A stretch of 64,000 bases of DNA, taken from Sphingobacterium sp. HMA12 (GTDB lineage: Bacteria; Bacteroidota; Bacteroidia; Sphingobacteriales; Sphingobacteriaceae). Below the pieces are notes generated by a model. It was not told the origin of the DNA. It saw only the letters and a list, made by a program, of their open reading frames with translations, and searched no databases. Below are positions 1-9,833 of the stretch, one piece after another; within the stretch, counting starts at the first letter, position 1; the number at the start of each line of letters is the position of its first letter. Location: NCBI RefSeq assembly GCF_002933815.1, contig NZ_BEYR01000001.1, positions 496,001-560,000 of the forward strand, written 5' to 3'. The translations under genes and the position numbers were made by a program.

Positions 1-891
1 GCTATTATGGATCCGAACGAGGTTTTTACAGCAACATCATTTGAGCAGAAAAATAATATTTACATGCGGGAAGCGATAGTGTTAGGTGAGAAAGCACTCT
101 GCAAGGCGCTCGAGAAGGTAGGGTGGACTCCCCAGTCTCTGGATTATATCATCACCGTCAGCTGTACAGGAATTATGATACCCTCTTTGGATGCATATCT
201 TATCAACAAGATGAAACTCCGACAGGATATTGTCAGGCTGCCAGTTACTGAAATGGGATGTGTTGCTGGAGTTTCCGGTATTATTTACGCCAAAAATTTC
301 TTACGGGCCAATCCCGGAAAACGTGCAGCTGTAATCGCCGTAGAAGCGCCCACAGCAACCTTTCAGCTGTCAGACTTTTCAATGTCCAATATAGTTAGCG
401 CTGCGATATTTGGAGATGGGGCCGCCTGCTGTTTACTTTCATCTCATGAAGCAGATCGAGGACCTGTGATACTTGACCAACAGATGTACCATTTTTATGA
501 TGCTGAGGATATTATGGGCTTCAAGCTAACAAATGACGGTATGCAGATGATATTGGATGTTGAGGTCCCTAATGTGATCGCATCGCATTTTGATGCAGTC
601 ATACATCCATTTTTGCAGAAGAATAGTTTAGAAATCAAAGACATTAAATATATGATTTTTCATCCTGGAGGTAAAAAGATTGTCGCGACAATAGAGCAGA
701 TTTTTGCGGAGTTTGGGAAAGATATTACAGATACCAAAGCCGTTCTGGCCCAGTATGGGAATATGTCAAGTGCTACGGTTCTCTATGTTCTCGAACGTAT
801 TATGGAACGTAACCCGCAGGCTGGAGAACTAGGGTTAATGTTGAGTTTTGGCCCGGGTTTCTCAGCGCAGCGAGTTTTATTACAATGGTAA
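1..891 (+). CDS. Type III polyketide synthase, 5' partial
   Basis: Chalcone/stilbene-synthase-like enzyme that would condense malonyl-CoA units onto an acyl starter to give pyrone or resorcinol lipids. The frame is open from base 1, and the visible 297 codons are shorter than the family's usual 350-390 residues, so the N-terminus lies outside the window and the first visible ATG (base 7) is probably internal. Counting from that Met, the catalytic triad is present: Cys85 in EMGCVAGVSG, His219 in FHPGGKK and Asn252 in YGNMSSATV. The C-terminal GFGPG-type loop appears as SFGPGFSAQ. It is followed 18 bp later by a FabZ-like gene and then ketosynthase, ACP and PPTase genes, so the starter is probably an ACP-bound or modified fatty acyl chain. 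The product is not known. Confidence 0.9.
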   Translation, partial: AIMDPNEVFTATSFEQKNNIYMREAIVLGEKALCKALEKVGWTPQSLDYIITVSCTGIMIPSLDAYLINKMKLRQDIVRLPVTEMGCVAGVSGIIYAKNFLRANPGKRAAVIAVEAPTATFQLSDFSMSNIVSAAIFGDGAACCLLSSHEADRGPVILDQQMYHFYDAEDIMGFKLTNDGMQMILDVEVPNVIASHFDAVIHPFLQKNSLEIKDIKYMIFHPGGKKIVATIEQIFAEFGKDITDTKAVLAQYGNMSSATVLYVLERIMERNPQAGELGLMLSFGPGFSAQRVLLQW

Positions 892-909
892 CTTTCAAAA
901 AATAAATCG

Positions 910-1347
910 ATGGATCTGAATGATATTATTGTGCACTTGCCTTATAGGGAACCATTTTTATTTGTGGATGAATTAGTGCATGTAGATGAAGAAGGTATTA
1001 TAGGAACTTATACATTCGATGAAAATCTGGATTTTTACAAAGGGCATTTTTACGGTAATCCAATTACTCCGGGTGTTATTTTGACCGAAGTGATGGCTCA
1101 GATAGGCCTGGCCTGCTTTGGAATTTATTTGCTCGGTATTGATTTAAACAATGGGACTGCGATGGGATTGACCTCAAGTGAAATACAGTTCTTAAAACCA
1201 GTCTATCCTAAAGAAAAGGTTACTGTTATTTCGGATAAAATATATTTTAGGTTTGGTAAGCTCAAGTGCGCTGTCAGAATGAAAAACGAAGCCGGACAGG
1301 AGGTTTGTAAAGGGACTTTGTCAGGTATGATGACGAAAGGGATATGA
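910..1347 (+). CDS. FabZ-like 3-hydroxyacyl-ACP dehydratase
   Basis: A 145-residue single hot-dog-fold protein, the normal FabZ length. The helix motif GHFYGNPITPGVILTEVMAQ carries the expected catalytic His46 and Glu60. It would dehydrate beta-hydroxyacyl-ACP intermediates. Its place between a type III PKS and a dedicated ketosynthase/ACP suggests service to the cluster rather than housekeeping fatty acid synthesis. The stop overlaps the start of the next gene by 4 bp (ATGA), which implies translational coupling. Confidence 0.88.
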   Translation: MDLNDIIVHLPYREPFLFVDELVHVDEEGIIGTYTFDENLDFYKGHFYGNPITPGVILTEVMAQIGLACFGIYLLGIDLNNGTAMGLTSSEIQFLKPVYPKEKVTVISDKIYFRFGKLKCAVRMKNEAGQEVCKGTLSGMMTKGI

Positions 1348-2615
1348 ATAGAGTTGTAATAACAGGACTAGGGGTAGTTGCTCCAAACGGAGTAGGAGTA
1401 GACGCCTTCTCAACGGCCATAAAAAATGGACTCTCGGGTATAAGGCATGATCCTCTACTCGAAAAGCTAAAATTCTCTTGTCAGATAGCGGGAACACCAA
1501 CGATATCTGAAGATCTCAAAAGACAGTATTTTACAGATTTGGAACTGAGAGGATTTAATAGTACCGGAATATTGTATGGCGTCATTGCTGGTATGCAAGC
1601 ATGGGCAGACGCAGAGCTACCAATAGATATTACTTCTGGACCGGATTGGGATAGTGGAACTGTTTTTGGCTCAGGTACCTCAGGTATAGATAAATTTCGT
1701 GAGAGCATTTATAAAGTAGACGATCTGCAAACACGGAGGCTAGGGAGTACAGTAGTGGCACAGACGATGAACAGTGGAGTTAGTGCATACCTGGGAGGAA
1801 AACTCGGCCTTGGAAATCAAGTAACAACCAATTCATCTGCTTGTGCTACGGGTACGGAAGCCATTCTGATGGCCTTTGACCGCATTTGTTCGGGAAGAGC
1901 AAAACGGATGGTAGCAGGAAGTACAGGAGATAGTGGTCCTTATATCTGGGCGGGTTTCGATGCTTTGCGGGTTTGTAGCTCTCAATATAATGAACATCCA
2001 CAACAAGGGGCCCGGCCAATGAGTGCAACCGCCGGAGGATTTGTCCCCGGTAGTGGAGCGGGGGCTTTACTATTGGAAGATTTGGAAAGCGCCTTGTCGC
2101 GTGGGGTAAGGATCTATGCAGAATTGCTCGGAGGCCAGGTAAATTCAGGAGGTCAACGTGGAATGGGGAGCATGACTGCTCCAAACAGCGATGCTGTGCA
2201 ACGATGCATCATCGATGCGCTTAAAAATACGGGCATTTCTGCTATGGATATTGATGCCATCAACGGGCATCTTACTGCAACAGCCAAGGATGCCCTTGAG
2301 ATAGAAAATTGGACCAAGGCGCTTGAACGTAGCGGGAAAAACTTTCCTTACATCAATTCGCTCAAAGGCTTGATCGGACATTGCCTCAGCGCGGCGGGTA
2401 GTATTGAAAGTGTCGCTACAGTATTGCAGCTGTACGAAGGATTCTTGTTTGGCAATAGCAACTGTAATGACCTACATCCCGATATTGCTGCTCTTATAGA
2501 TCCGCTGAAAGTACCTCTGAAAACAATCCGCTTGATACCTAATATTGTAGCCAAAGCCAGTTTTGGCTTTGGTGATGTAAATGCCTGCCTAATATTTAAA
2601 AAATTTAATAATTAA
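1344..2615 (+). CDS. Beta-ketoacyl-ACP synthase II-like (FabF family)
   Basis: A 423-residue thiolase-fold ketosynthase. The nucleophile Cys167 sits in TTNSSACATGTEAI, and both catalytic histidines are present: His309 in NGHLTATAKDALE (unlike the usual NAHGTSTPLGD) and His346 in KGLIGHCLSAAGS. The altered first His loop marks it as a divergent subfamily rather than housekeeping FabF. It would extend an acyl chain on the ACP encoded directly downstream. The start overlaps the upstream dehydratase stop. Confidence 0.9.
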   Translation: MNRVVITGLGVVAPNGVGVDAFSTAIKNGLSGIRHDPLLEKLKFSCQIAGTPTISEDLKRQYFTDLELRGFNSTGILYGVIAGMQAWADAELPIDITSGPDWDSGTVFGSGTSGIDKFRESIYKVDDLQTRRLGSTVVAQTMNSGVSAYLGGKLGLGNQVTTNSSACATGTEAILMAFDRICSGRAKRMVAGSTGDSGPYIWAGFDALRVCSSQYNEHPQQGARPMSATAGGFVPGSGAGALLLEDLESALSRGVRIYAELLGGQVNSGGQRGMGSMTAPNSDAVQRCIIDALKNTGISAMDIDAINGHLTATAKDALEIENWTKALERSGKNFPYINSLKGLIGHCLSAAGSIESVATVLQLYEGFLFGNSNCNDLHPDIAALIDPLKVPLKTIRLIPNIVAKASFGFGDVNACLIFKKFNN

Positions 2616-2619
2616 GTCG

Positions 2620-2874
2620 ATGAACAGAGAAGAACTAATAGCAGTATTAAGGCCTATCATAGCACCATATACTGCAAATGATGACGCTTTTGGGAACCTT
2701 AGCGAGAATACTGATTTCATTCGGGACCTCCAGATCAATTCTGCCAATCTGGTTGATATCGTATTGGATATTGAGGAGAAATTTGATATTGTTATTGACA
2801 ATCCTGATATGGAACGTATGCTCAATATAAAGGCAGCTATCGATATTATAGAAAGCAAACTGCAAATGAAATGA
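2620..2874 (+). CDS. Acyl carrier protein
   Basis: An 84-residue acidic helical carrier protein. The phosphopantetheine attachment site is Ser41 in LQINSANLVDI, where the more common Asp-Ser-Leu is replaced by Asn-Ser-Ala; the surrounding helix II pattern (VDIVLDIEEKFDI) is typical of ACPs. It starts 4 bp after the ketosynthase and overlaps the PPTase that should activate it, so it is the cluster's own carrier. Confidence 0.9.
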   Translation: MNREELIAVLRPIIAPYTANDDAFGNLSENTDFIRDLQINSANLVDIVLDIEEKFDIVIDNPDMERMLNIKAAIDIIESKLQMK

Positions 2875-3377
2875 TTGGTAACGACGTCATCGATCTGGTG
2901 CAATCCCGCAAAGACAGTAATTGGCAACGTAGGGGATTTATTCCGAAATTATTTGGTGCTGATGAACAATTGTTAATAGCAAATAGTTCCGATCCCGAGA
3001 CTACGCTATGGCTCTTATGGAGTATGAAAGAGGCTGCTTATAAGATATGGAACAGAGAAACCAAGATGCGGAAGTACATGCCTAAAGAACTGGTTTGTAC
3101 GATATCCCGGCAGTCGAACAGTAATGCTTGTGGCCGGGTTGTTTGTGAAGCGAATACTTACTATACTGAAACGATTTTTGCACCTGATTTTATACATACC
3201 ATAGCCGTTAGCGTTTTTAGCCATCTGGACTACGTTATTGAGATCGAAAAAAATGAAATTGTCAAAGACAATCTTGGCTTTCCATATATTGCTTTAGCGG
3301 GAGGAAAAGAACTATTTTCAGCTTCAGTAAGCAATCATGGTCGTTTTGAAAAAGTAGTTGCTATTTTGCGGATATAA
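2871..3377 (+). CDS. 4'-phosphopantetheinyl transferase
   Basis: A 168-residue member of the PPTase superfamily that transfers phosphopantetheine from CoA to the ACP serine. The N-terminal motif IGNDVIDL supplies Mg-binding Asp5, and WSMKEAAYK (residues 50-58) is the second Mg/CoA motif. Start overlaps the ACP stop by 4 bp (ATGA), giving a matched carrier/activator pair. It is the last gene of the operon. The short length resembles holo-ACP-synthase-like, single-domain members. Confidence 0.87.
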   Translation: MIGNDVIDLVQSRKDSNWQRRGFIPKLFGADEQLLIANSSDPETTLWLLWSMKEAAYKIWNRETKMRKYMPKELVCTISRQSNSNACGRVVCEANTYYTETIFAPDFIHTIAVSVFSHLDYVIEIEKNEIVKDNLGFPYIALAGGKELFSASVSNHGRFEKVVAILRI

Positions 3378-3460
3378 GGGTGTTATGCTTTTTGCCATTT
3401 GTCGGAAATGTCCCTCTTTTCGCTTAAGTTGGCTATTCCTACCAAAAGTCCTGTTGGGAA

Positions 3461-3506
3461 AAAGAAAAATGCGAAAGCGACATTCCATAAGGAATGCTGC
3501 TTTCGC
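3461..3506 (-). terminator. Rho-independent terminator of the SusC/SusD operon
   Basis: A hairpin with arms 3471-3479 (GCGAAAGCG) and 3498-3506 (TGCTTTCGC), an inner stem CATTCC/GGAATG and loop ATAA. Read on the minus strand it is followed by a T-rich run (ATTTTTCTTTTTC). It lies 33 bp past the stop of the minus-strand susD-like gene. On the plus strand there is no T-run, so it is unlikely to end the PPTase operon efficiently. Confidence 0.8.
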
Positions 3507-3538
3507 AATATCGGACAAAAGAATGCCGTTGTATTTGG

Positions 3539-5134
3539 TTAATAACCTGGGTTTTGCACCAAGTTGGGCTCCACCTGAAAACTACTTTCGTGAAACGGCC
3601 ACAAGTACTGATGGTTTAAGAACTTTCTGTCCTCAATTTTGAGTATTTCGGATTGTCCACCACCATTCAGACGCATATGACCGAGAGCGGGTTGATTAAG
3701 GACTGTTTCTGCTGTTTTCCATCGCAAGATATCGCTATAACGTAATCCTTCGCCAGCAAATTCCGTTCTCCTTTCGTTGCGGATGAGGGCTATCCATTCC
3801 TGTTGTGATTTTTCCGTTAAATTGACATCAGCAACGGTCATATCGAGTCCGGCTCTTTTACGAATCTGGTTGATACAACTTTTAGAAAGTTCATCTATAT
3901 CATTCAACATGATCTTTGCTTCGGCATAGGTTAACAGGACTTCGGCATAGCGGGCCAAGGGAAAATGCATATTTCCGCCGGTGCGAAACGCGTCGGCTTG
4001 GTCCACAAATTTCTTGAACCAGTATCCCGATCTACTGCTACGTAGGTTTTGATAATAAAAAGCACTTTTTTCATCATAGATATCTATTTTTTCATTATTG
4101 AAGAGATCGCCATGACCAAATACACTGGCTTCATACCGTGGGTCACGGTTTAATTTTGGATTAAGTTCATATTCTTGTTTGGTATGTAGCGGACATTTAT
4201 CAATTGGTCGGCCCTGTAACGTCCAATAACTATCCACGAGCGCTTTTAATGGGACAACATAGGATTGGCCATTTCCGGTTCGGTATTGTGGAGCCAGATG
4301 CTGAAATGATGCCGTTGCTGAATTGTTATGGCTCTCCATATCAAACTTGATAATAAATTCTTTGTTGGTTTTATCTGCTTGATAATTAAATAAATTGGCG
4401 TATTGGGGATGTAGTTGATACTTTCCGCTATCCATAATCTCCTTGGCAAGTCTTGCCGCTAGTTCGTACCTTCCATTATAGAGTGCGTAGCGCATGACCA
4501 ATGTTTTAAAGGAATACTTGTTGAACATATATGCGTTTGTGGTACCTTCATTTTCTGGAAGTCTATTGGCAACATCTTCACTCATTTCAAAGAGCTTGTT
4601 AAGGATTTCGGCTTTAGGTGTCACCGGCGGGGTTGCTTCCTCCAGTTTGACAGGAGTGAGCACAAAGGGGACGTTACCCCAGAATTCTGTAATCCTGAAG
4701 TAATGCCAGATGCGCAAACCTTCGAGAATTGCTTTATACCGTTGCCGCGTAGATTCATTTTCGACATAGGGTACATCAACATTTGCCAGGTAGGTGTTAA
4801 TGCGTCCTATATGCTGATTGTGTAAATTCCAGTAATAAACAGCTAATGCAGAGTTACTGGTCATATTGCCGTTGGCGATAATCATGTGGTGATCTGTCTC
4901 AATTCGGGCATAAGCATTGTCGGAACGACCTTCAGTCATGTAAAAGAGAAGGCGGCGTTCACCGGGCCCCATAAAAGCATCCAAATAACTGCTGTAGACG
5001 ACGCGACGCAAATCTTCCTCTGTGTTAAAAAACTCATCAAAAGAAGTTGCTGTTGGATCTCGTTTATCAAGAAATTTTTCGCAGCTACTGAGGGTTGCCA
5101 AAGCTATTATCAGGGTAATAATTTTCTTTTTCAT
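3539..5134 (-). CDS. SusD/RagB-family nutrient-binding lipoprotein
   Basis: An outer-membrane lipoprotein of about 531 residues that forms the lid of a SusCD importer. I place the start at an internal ATG giving MKKKIITLIIALATLSSC, a signal peptide whose Cys18 is the lipidation site; the ATG 27 bp upstream overlaps the susC stop and adds a non-signal leader. The RagB/SusD helical repeat region covers most of the protein, and it ends with the typical YLWPFHESSFQVEPNLVQNPGY. The start lies 10 bp after the SusC stop. Substrate cannot be read from sequence. Confidence 0.9.
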   Translation of the reverse strand: MKKKIITLIIALATLSSCEKFLDKRDPTATSFDEFFNTEEDLRRVVYSSYLDAFMGPGERRLLFYMTEGRSDNAYARIETDHHMIIANGNMTSNSALAVYYWNLHNQHIGRINTYLANVDVPYVENESTRQRYKAILEGLRIWHYFRITEFWGNVPFVLTPVKLEEATPPVTPKAEILNKLFEMSEDVANRLPENEGTTNAYMFNKYSFKTLVMRYALYNGRYELAARLAKEIMDSGKYQLHPQYANLFNYQADKTNKEFIIKFDMESHNNSATASFQHLAPQYRTGNGQSYVVPLKALVDSYWTLQGRPIDKCPLHTKQEYELNPKLNRDPRYEASVFGHGDLFNNEKIDIYDEKSAFYYQNLRSSRSGYWFKKFVDQADAFRTGGNMHFPLARYAEVLLTYAEAKIMLNDIDELSKSCINQIRKRAGLDMTVADVNLTEKSQQEWIALIRNERRTEFAGEGLRYSDILRWKTAETVLNQPALGHMRLNGGGQSEILKIEDRKFLNHQYLWPFHESSFQVEPNLVQNPGY

Positions 5135-5144
5135 TGTTATGATA

Positions 5145-8100
5145 TTAAAAAATACTCGCACTTATTCCAAAACTGTATGTTGCCATCCGCGGATAATTTC
5201 CATTACCGCTGCCGATCCGCTCAGGGTCCAGACCTTCCCACTTTGTTATGGTAAATACATCCTGCGCGTTTACATAAATCCGTAAGTTTTTAACACTTTT
5301 GCCAATGGACGGAAAAGTGTAGCCGAGTTGAAGTGATTTAACACGAAAAAAGGCCGCATTGCTGAGCCATACATTACTCAAAAGGGTATTGGGCGTCGAG
5401 CCTGTCCAGAGGCGCGGGAAGCGGCTATTTGGATTCTCTGGGCTCCAATGGTCGGCAACATATTCAACACGTGGTGCACCCAGGTCATTACTGTTTCCAT
5501 CGACATAAACAGGATAAGCTTCCTGACCGGCTAGTCGGCCAGTTCTTTTGCCCACACCTTGCCCTAGCGCTGAAAAATCCCAGCGTTTATAATGCAGGTC
5601 CATATTGATGGCGTAATTGTAATAGGGAAGTGGATCCGCGAGATAAACGCGGTCATTGTCATTGATTAAACCATCTTGATTTTGGTCTACATAGCGGATA
5701 TCACCAGGCCTAGAATTGGGCATTTTCGCTGCGGTTTCATCAATTTCTTGTTGACTCTGAAAATAACCATTTGATTGAAAACCGTAATAGTTATTGATCG
5801 GGATCCCTTTATACCATATCTGGTCATTGTTGCCTTTGAAAATCAAGCGGTCATTTTCATTATAGCCAGCCTTAAGTATGCGGTTACGATTGTTAAATAG
5901 CATGGCACCGACTTTATAGGAGAAATCATCTTTCTTGTCAGACCAGTTTACCGAGACTTCCCAGCCATCGTTCTCTACCGCACCAATATTTACTGCGGAT
6001 ACTAAGGTATATGAACCCGTTAGCGGCGGGACAGCAAATTGATCGTAGATTAAATCATACGAATTCTTATGGTATACCTCTGCTGTAAGAGAAAGTCTAT
6101 TTTTGAGCGCATTCATATCGAGGCCAAGATTCCATTGTTTTTGTTTCTCCCAGGAAAAATTAGAATTAGGGACGCGCATCGTCCATCCCCAGGTATTGAC
6201 AGATTCCTGCCATAAATAAGGCGCTACATTTTCATTACCAATCAACCCGTACGACGCACGAATCTTAATATTGCTGATCGCCTCGGATTCGAGAATAGGT
6301 TTGAAAAAGCGTTCATTATGTAAATTCCAGGCAAAAGCTCCCGATGGAAAGAATCCCCAGCGACGGCCCGGTGCAAATTTACTGCTTCCATCCGATCGAC
6401 CTGTTAATTCAAATATATAACGGTTGTCAAATGAATAATTCAGTTTACCAAAAAAAGAAGCCTTGCTAATTTCTCTAAAATCGGTGAAGGTATAGCTCAT
6501 GATCTCAGAACCGGCAGTGAGGTAGATTTTGTCTTTATCCTGACGTAGCTCTTTGTTATAATTTACCAATGCCCGTGCAGTCAGCTGGCTCTCACTTACT
6601 CCTTGTGAAGCATTCACATCATTTCCCCATATGGTGATCGGAGCCCCTTTTTCATCAAAGAATTTGTAGGTTAATCGCTTTTGTTTGTCAGCAGATTTGT
6701 TGATCATGTATGACACGTTTCCTTCAATATTTAGATTGCTGTTGATATTGTATTTAGGGCGAAGATTAATGGTACTGCGGTCATGCATATAGTTTTTGGT
6801 TCCCCCATGTTTAATCGAAGCGATAGGGTTAATGTTGTTATGGAGAATGAAAGGCTCAGGTCTGTCAGCATCATAATAAATCTGTTGTGTTGAATTCAGG
6901 CGCCAAGCTTGTTGATAGAGTCCGTGACCATCGTCGTTTGCCATGAGACGGTCTACTTGCAAGCGATGGGCATAGAAGTCAGCCATGAGGACGAATTTAT
7001 CAGCAATATTGATGTTGGTATTGAAGCGCGCCGAAAATTTTTGTGTTCCCTCAATGTTATTAAGTCCATTTTCCTTAATATGGCCCAACATAAGGTTGAA
7101 GGTTCCCACGCCGCCACCACCGGAAATACTGGCGTTGTTGTTAATTGCTGTGGAAGTTCGTTCCATTACTTCGTCCAGCCAATTGACCTCTTTTATTTTT
7201 CCGCTGGCATATTGTTCAATTGTTTCATCCGAATAGATCGCAGGTTGTCCTTGTTGGATCAGTGTTTCGTTTCGCAATTTCATAAAATCAACTGCCCCTA
7301 CAAATTCTGGAAGATCTATCGGTTTGTTTATGGCATACCAGTTGTTTGTAAAAACCTTGAATTGGCCAGTTTGCCCACGTTCTGTTTCGATGATAATAAC
7401 GCCATTGGCGCCACGTGAGCCATACATAGACGCTGAAGCTGCATCTTTAAGTACGGTAATACTTTTTACCTGGTTAGGATCGATATCGTGAATACTCTGT
7501 TCCATTCCATCTACGATGACCAGAGGATCGGCGTTTTGTAAAGTGCTGATACCACGAATAGAAATCGTACCTGGGACACTGCCGGGAAGACTATTCCCCC
7601 GCATCATCGTAACACCGGGAATTGTTCCCGAAAAAGCATCCTGCATTTTATAAATGGGCCGATTTTTTACTTTTTCCATATCCATTTGGGATACGGAGGA
7701 AGCCAGGTGCTTTTTATCGACCTCTGAAAACCCGACCACCACAACTTCCTCAAGCCCGACTTCGTCGTTGTCCATGACGATATTGAGCTCAGTTTTGTTG
7801 TTGATGGGGAGTTCAAGCTGTTTAAAGCCCACGGCGCTGAAGATCAATGTGCCCTTATTCCCGTCTGGAAGGGAAAGCTGAAATTCACCCCTGGCATTTG
7901 TCGAAGTTCCTATGTTTGTCCCTTTGAGCAAAATGCTGACTGCACTTAATAGATTCCCTTTTGTGTCATGTATTTTCCCTCTAATGGATCGTTGCTGATA
8001 TAGGATTTCGCTGCCTGACCGATCATCAGGGGCATCGTCCTGTTTCCTTTTTATGACAACGGTGCCACGATGTACCATGTAATAAAAGGCACTATTTTTA

Positions 8101-8402
8101 AAGAGCTGATCAAGTGTTTTATTCAGGGTTGCATCTGTTATATCAAGATTTGCTTTTTCGTTGTTCAGTAAGCCCTCCATAAAGATAAAACGCACCCCTG
8201 TCTGTTTGGTGATGTTTTTGAGGACGGTTTCGATTTTGGCATTTTTGGCGTGCAGTGTAATCTGAGCAGAGCTTGAAGCGTAGGCACCCATCATGGATGT
8301 TGCCAATAATATTCCTGTCAGTTTCATTTTGATTAGATTGTTCAAAAATTTTCCCTTATCTATAGGACAAAGAATTCCTTTTGAATAAAATAAATTATTC
8401 AT
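5145..8402 (-). CDS. SusC/RagA TonB-dependent transporter with STN domain
   Basis: Outer-membrane importer, about 1085 residues from the chosen ATG. The chosen start gives a long signal region ending MKLTGILLATSMMGAYASSSAQ, common in this group; the ATG at 8327 is an alternative. Domains in order: STN signalling domain (about residues 50-120), carboxypeptidase-regulatory-like beta domain (RGKIHDTKGNLLSAVSILLKG), TonB box/plug (EEVVVVGFSEVDKK, then SIRGISTLQNADPLVIVDG), and a large beta-barrel ending in Phe. The STN domain and the FecR and ECF sigma genes upstream indicate trans-envelope substrate sensing. SusD follows directly. Confidence 0.92.
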   Translation of the reverse strand: MNNLFYSKGILCPIDKGKFLNNLIKMKLTGILLATSMMGAYASSSAQITLHAKNAKIETVLKNITKQTGVRFIFMEGLLNNEKANLDITDATLNKTLDQLFKNSAFYYMVHRGTVVIKRKQDDAPDDRSGSEILYQQRSIRGKIHDTKGNLLSAVSILLKGTNIGTSTNARGEFQLSLPDGNKGTLIFSAVGFKQLELPINNKTELNIVMDNDEVGLEEVVVVGFSEVDKKHLASSVSQMDMEKVKNRPIYKMQDAFSGTIPGVTMMRGNSLPGSVPGTISIRGISTLQNADPLVIVDGMEQSIHDIDPNQVKSITVLKDAASASMYGSRGANGVIIIETERGQTGQFKVFTNNWYAINKPIDLPEFVGAVDFMKLRNETLIQQGQPAIYSDETIEQYASGKIKEVNWLDEVMERTSTAINNNASISGGGGVGTFNLMLGHIKENGLNNIEGTQKFSARFNTNINIADKFVLMADFYAHRLQVDRLMANDDGHGLYQQAWRLNSTQQIYYDADRPEPFILHNNINPIASIKHGGTKNYMHDRSTINLRPKYNINSNLNIEGNVSYMINKSADKQKRLTYKFFDEKGAPITIWGNDVNASQGVSESQLTARALVNYNKELRQDKDKIYLTAGSEIMSYTFTDFREISKASFFGKLNYSFDNRYIFELTGRSDGSSKFAPGRRWGFFPSGAFAWNLHNERFFKPILESEAISNIKIRASYGLIGNENVAPYLWQESVNTWGWTMRVPNSNFSWEKQKQWNLGLDMNALKNRLSLTAEVYHKNSYDLIYDQFAVPPLTGSYTLVSAVNIGAVENDGWEVSVNWSDKKDDFSYKVGAMLFNNRNRILKAGYNENDRLIFKGNNDQIWYKGIPINNYYGFQSNGYFQSQQEIDETAAKMPNSRPGDIRYVDQNQDGLINDNDRVYLADPLPYYNYAINMDLHYKRWDFSALGQGVGKRTGRLAGQEAYPVYVDGNSNDLGAPRVEYVADHWSPENPNSRFPRLWTGSTPNTLLSNVWLSNAAFFRVKSLQLGYTFPSIGKSVKNLRIYVNAQDVFTITKWEGLDPERIGSGNGNYPRMATYSFGISASIF

Positions 8403-8549
8403 AATTTGGTAGAGAATTAATAGTTTACGATCAGTTGTTAATTCAATCAGATGCAGGAGTATTGGAGTACTTCTGCATTCTTTTTCATACAATATTTAGG
8501 TATTTATTTTCTTACATATTTTAAGCCCTCCTTTTCTTGGTTAGATAGT

Positions 8550-9743
8550 TTATTTATTTTTGTCGGCCAGTTTATTAACGATTAATTTTTCTTTGTCGAT
8601 TGTCAACTGATAACCGGTCAGGTCTTTCAGTAGATTACAGACCTCTGCAAGCGTCACATCTCTTTTTATTCCACCTTTGTAACGTCTTTTGTCCAATGAA
8701 ACGTTGGAGTCAATTTTGATACCATACCATCGACTCAACTCATCTAGAATCTGTTGCATACTCTTATTTTCGAAATAGAAATAACCATCCCTCCATGCCG
8801 TAGCCTCTTCCATATCTGGTATCGGAAAGGCCACCAATTGACTGTTAATCATTTTTACTCCATTTCCGGCATCTATAAAAATCTCTTTTTTCTGTCCATT
8901 GACTTTTAGTCGTCCCTCTGTTAGTAAAACTTTTGCGTTAGGTTTATAGGAATTGATGTCAAAGGCTGTTCCTATAGCTTGGATACTAAGGTCATTGGCT
9001 TCTACCACGAATGGACGTTTTGTGTCCTTGGCAACTTCAAAATAGGCTTCACCCTTTAATCTTACTTTTCGTTGATTTTTCTCGAAATTGGCATTATAGG
9101 TCAATTCCGATTCCGAATTCACCCATACCCGTGTACCATCACTTAGTGTTAGTGCTATAGTAGATCTCTTGGGCACAATTAACGTGTGTATCGGATTAGA
9201 CTCTTCAGTTTTGAGCCGTGAGTACAGCAATTTACCATTTTTTAATTCAATCCCCTGAGGAAGATTTCCGTCAACTTGTTTATTCACTAAGTTAATTTCG
9301 TCTGCTCCTTTAATCTTGAGGATAGCACCGTTTTCTCCGGGAAGAACATCATTTTTTTGTCCGTAGACCTTGTCCGGAATAAGATAATTGACAGGTTTTA
9401 AATAAGATTTCCAGATCCAGACAAAAGTAAAGAGCAATAATAGCGTGGCAGCAATTCCGGTAGCCGTTTTCCAGTTTCCATTAAACCGACGATAATTTCG
9501 AGCAGTTTCTCGTTCATTGTATTTGGCTTTTAAAATTTCCCACTCCTGATCCAAGTCAGTGGTACGTAAATCAAATGGAACATGAATATCTGTATGGGCA
9601 AGCCGATTGCGCAAACTATCCTTTGCATCGGGATATTTTTCCAGCAAACGTATTAGTTCATTCTCTTGTGCAGCAGGTAGTTGTCCGTCTTTCAGGAGTG
9701 ATGAAGCTAATTGAGCCAATACTATTTTATCGGTTTCTATCAT
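8550..9743 (-). CDS. FecR-family anti-sigma factor
   Basis: A 397-residue inner-membrane regulator. The cytoplasmic N-terminus (about 1-90) should bind the sigma factor; a membrane helix covers about residues 92-114 (GIAATLLLLFTFVWIW). The periplasmic FecR domain contains the typical LSDGTRVWVNSESELTY segment, and the C-terminal DUF4974 domain (YGIKIDSNVSLDKRRYKGGI) should contact the STN domain of the neighbouring SusC. It lies 90 bp downstream of the sigma gene and upstream of susC, the standard arrangement for cell-surface signalling. Confidence 0.93.
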   Translation of the reverse strand: MIETDKIVLAQLASSLLKDGQLPAAQENELIRLLEKYPDAKDSLRNRLAHTDIHVPFDLRTTDLDQEWEILKAKYNERETARNYRRFNGNWKTATGIAATLLLLFTFVWIWKSYLKPVNYLIPDKVYGQKNDVLPGENGAILKIKGADEINLVNKQVDGNLPQGIELKNGKLLYSRLKTEESNPIHTLIVPKRSTIALTLSDGTRVWVNSESELTYNANFEKNQRKVRLKGEAYFEVAKDTKRPFVVEANDLSIQAIGTAFDINSYKPNAKVLLTEGRLKVNGQKKEIFIDAGNGVKMINSQLVAFPIPDMEEATAWRDGYFYFENKSMQQILDELSRWYGIKIDSNVSLDKRRYKGGIKRDVTLAEVCNLLKDLTGYQLTIDKEKLIVNKLADKNK

Positions 9744-9833
9744 AATTCAATAACTAAATAACTTGGGGAATCAAAAAGGGTGACTCTGAATGAAAAAAAA
9801 TATTTTTTTTAAAAATAGGGGGACGAATGATTC

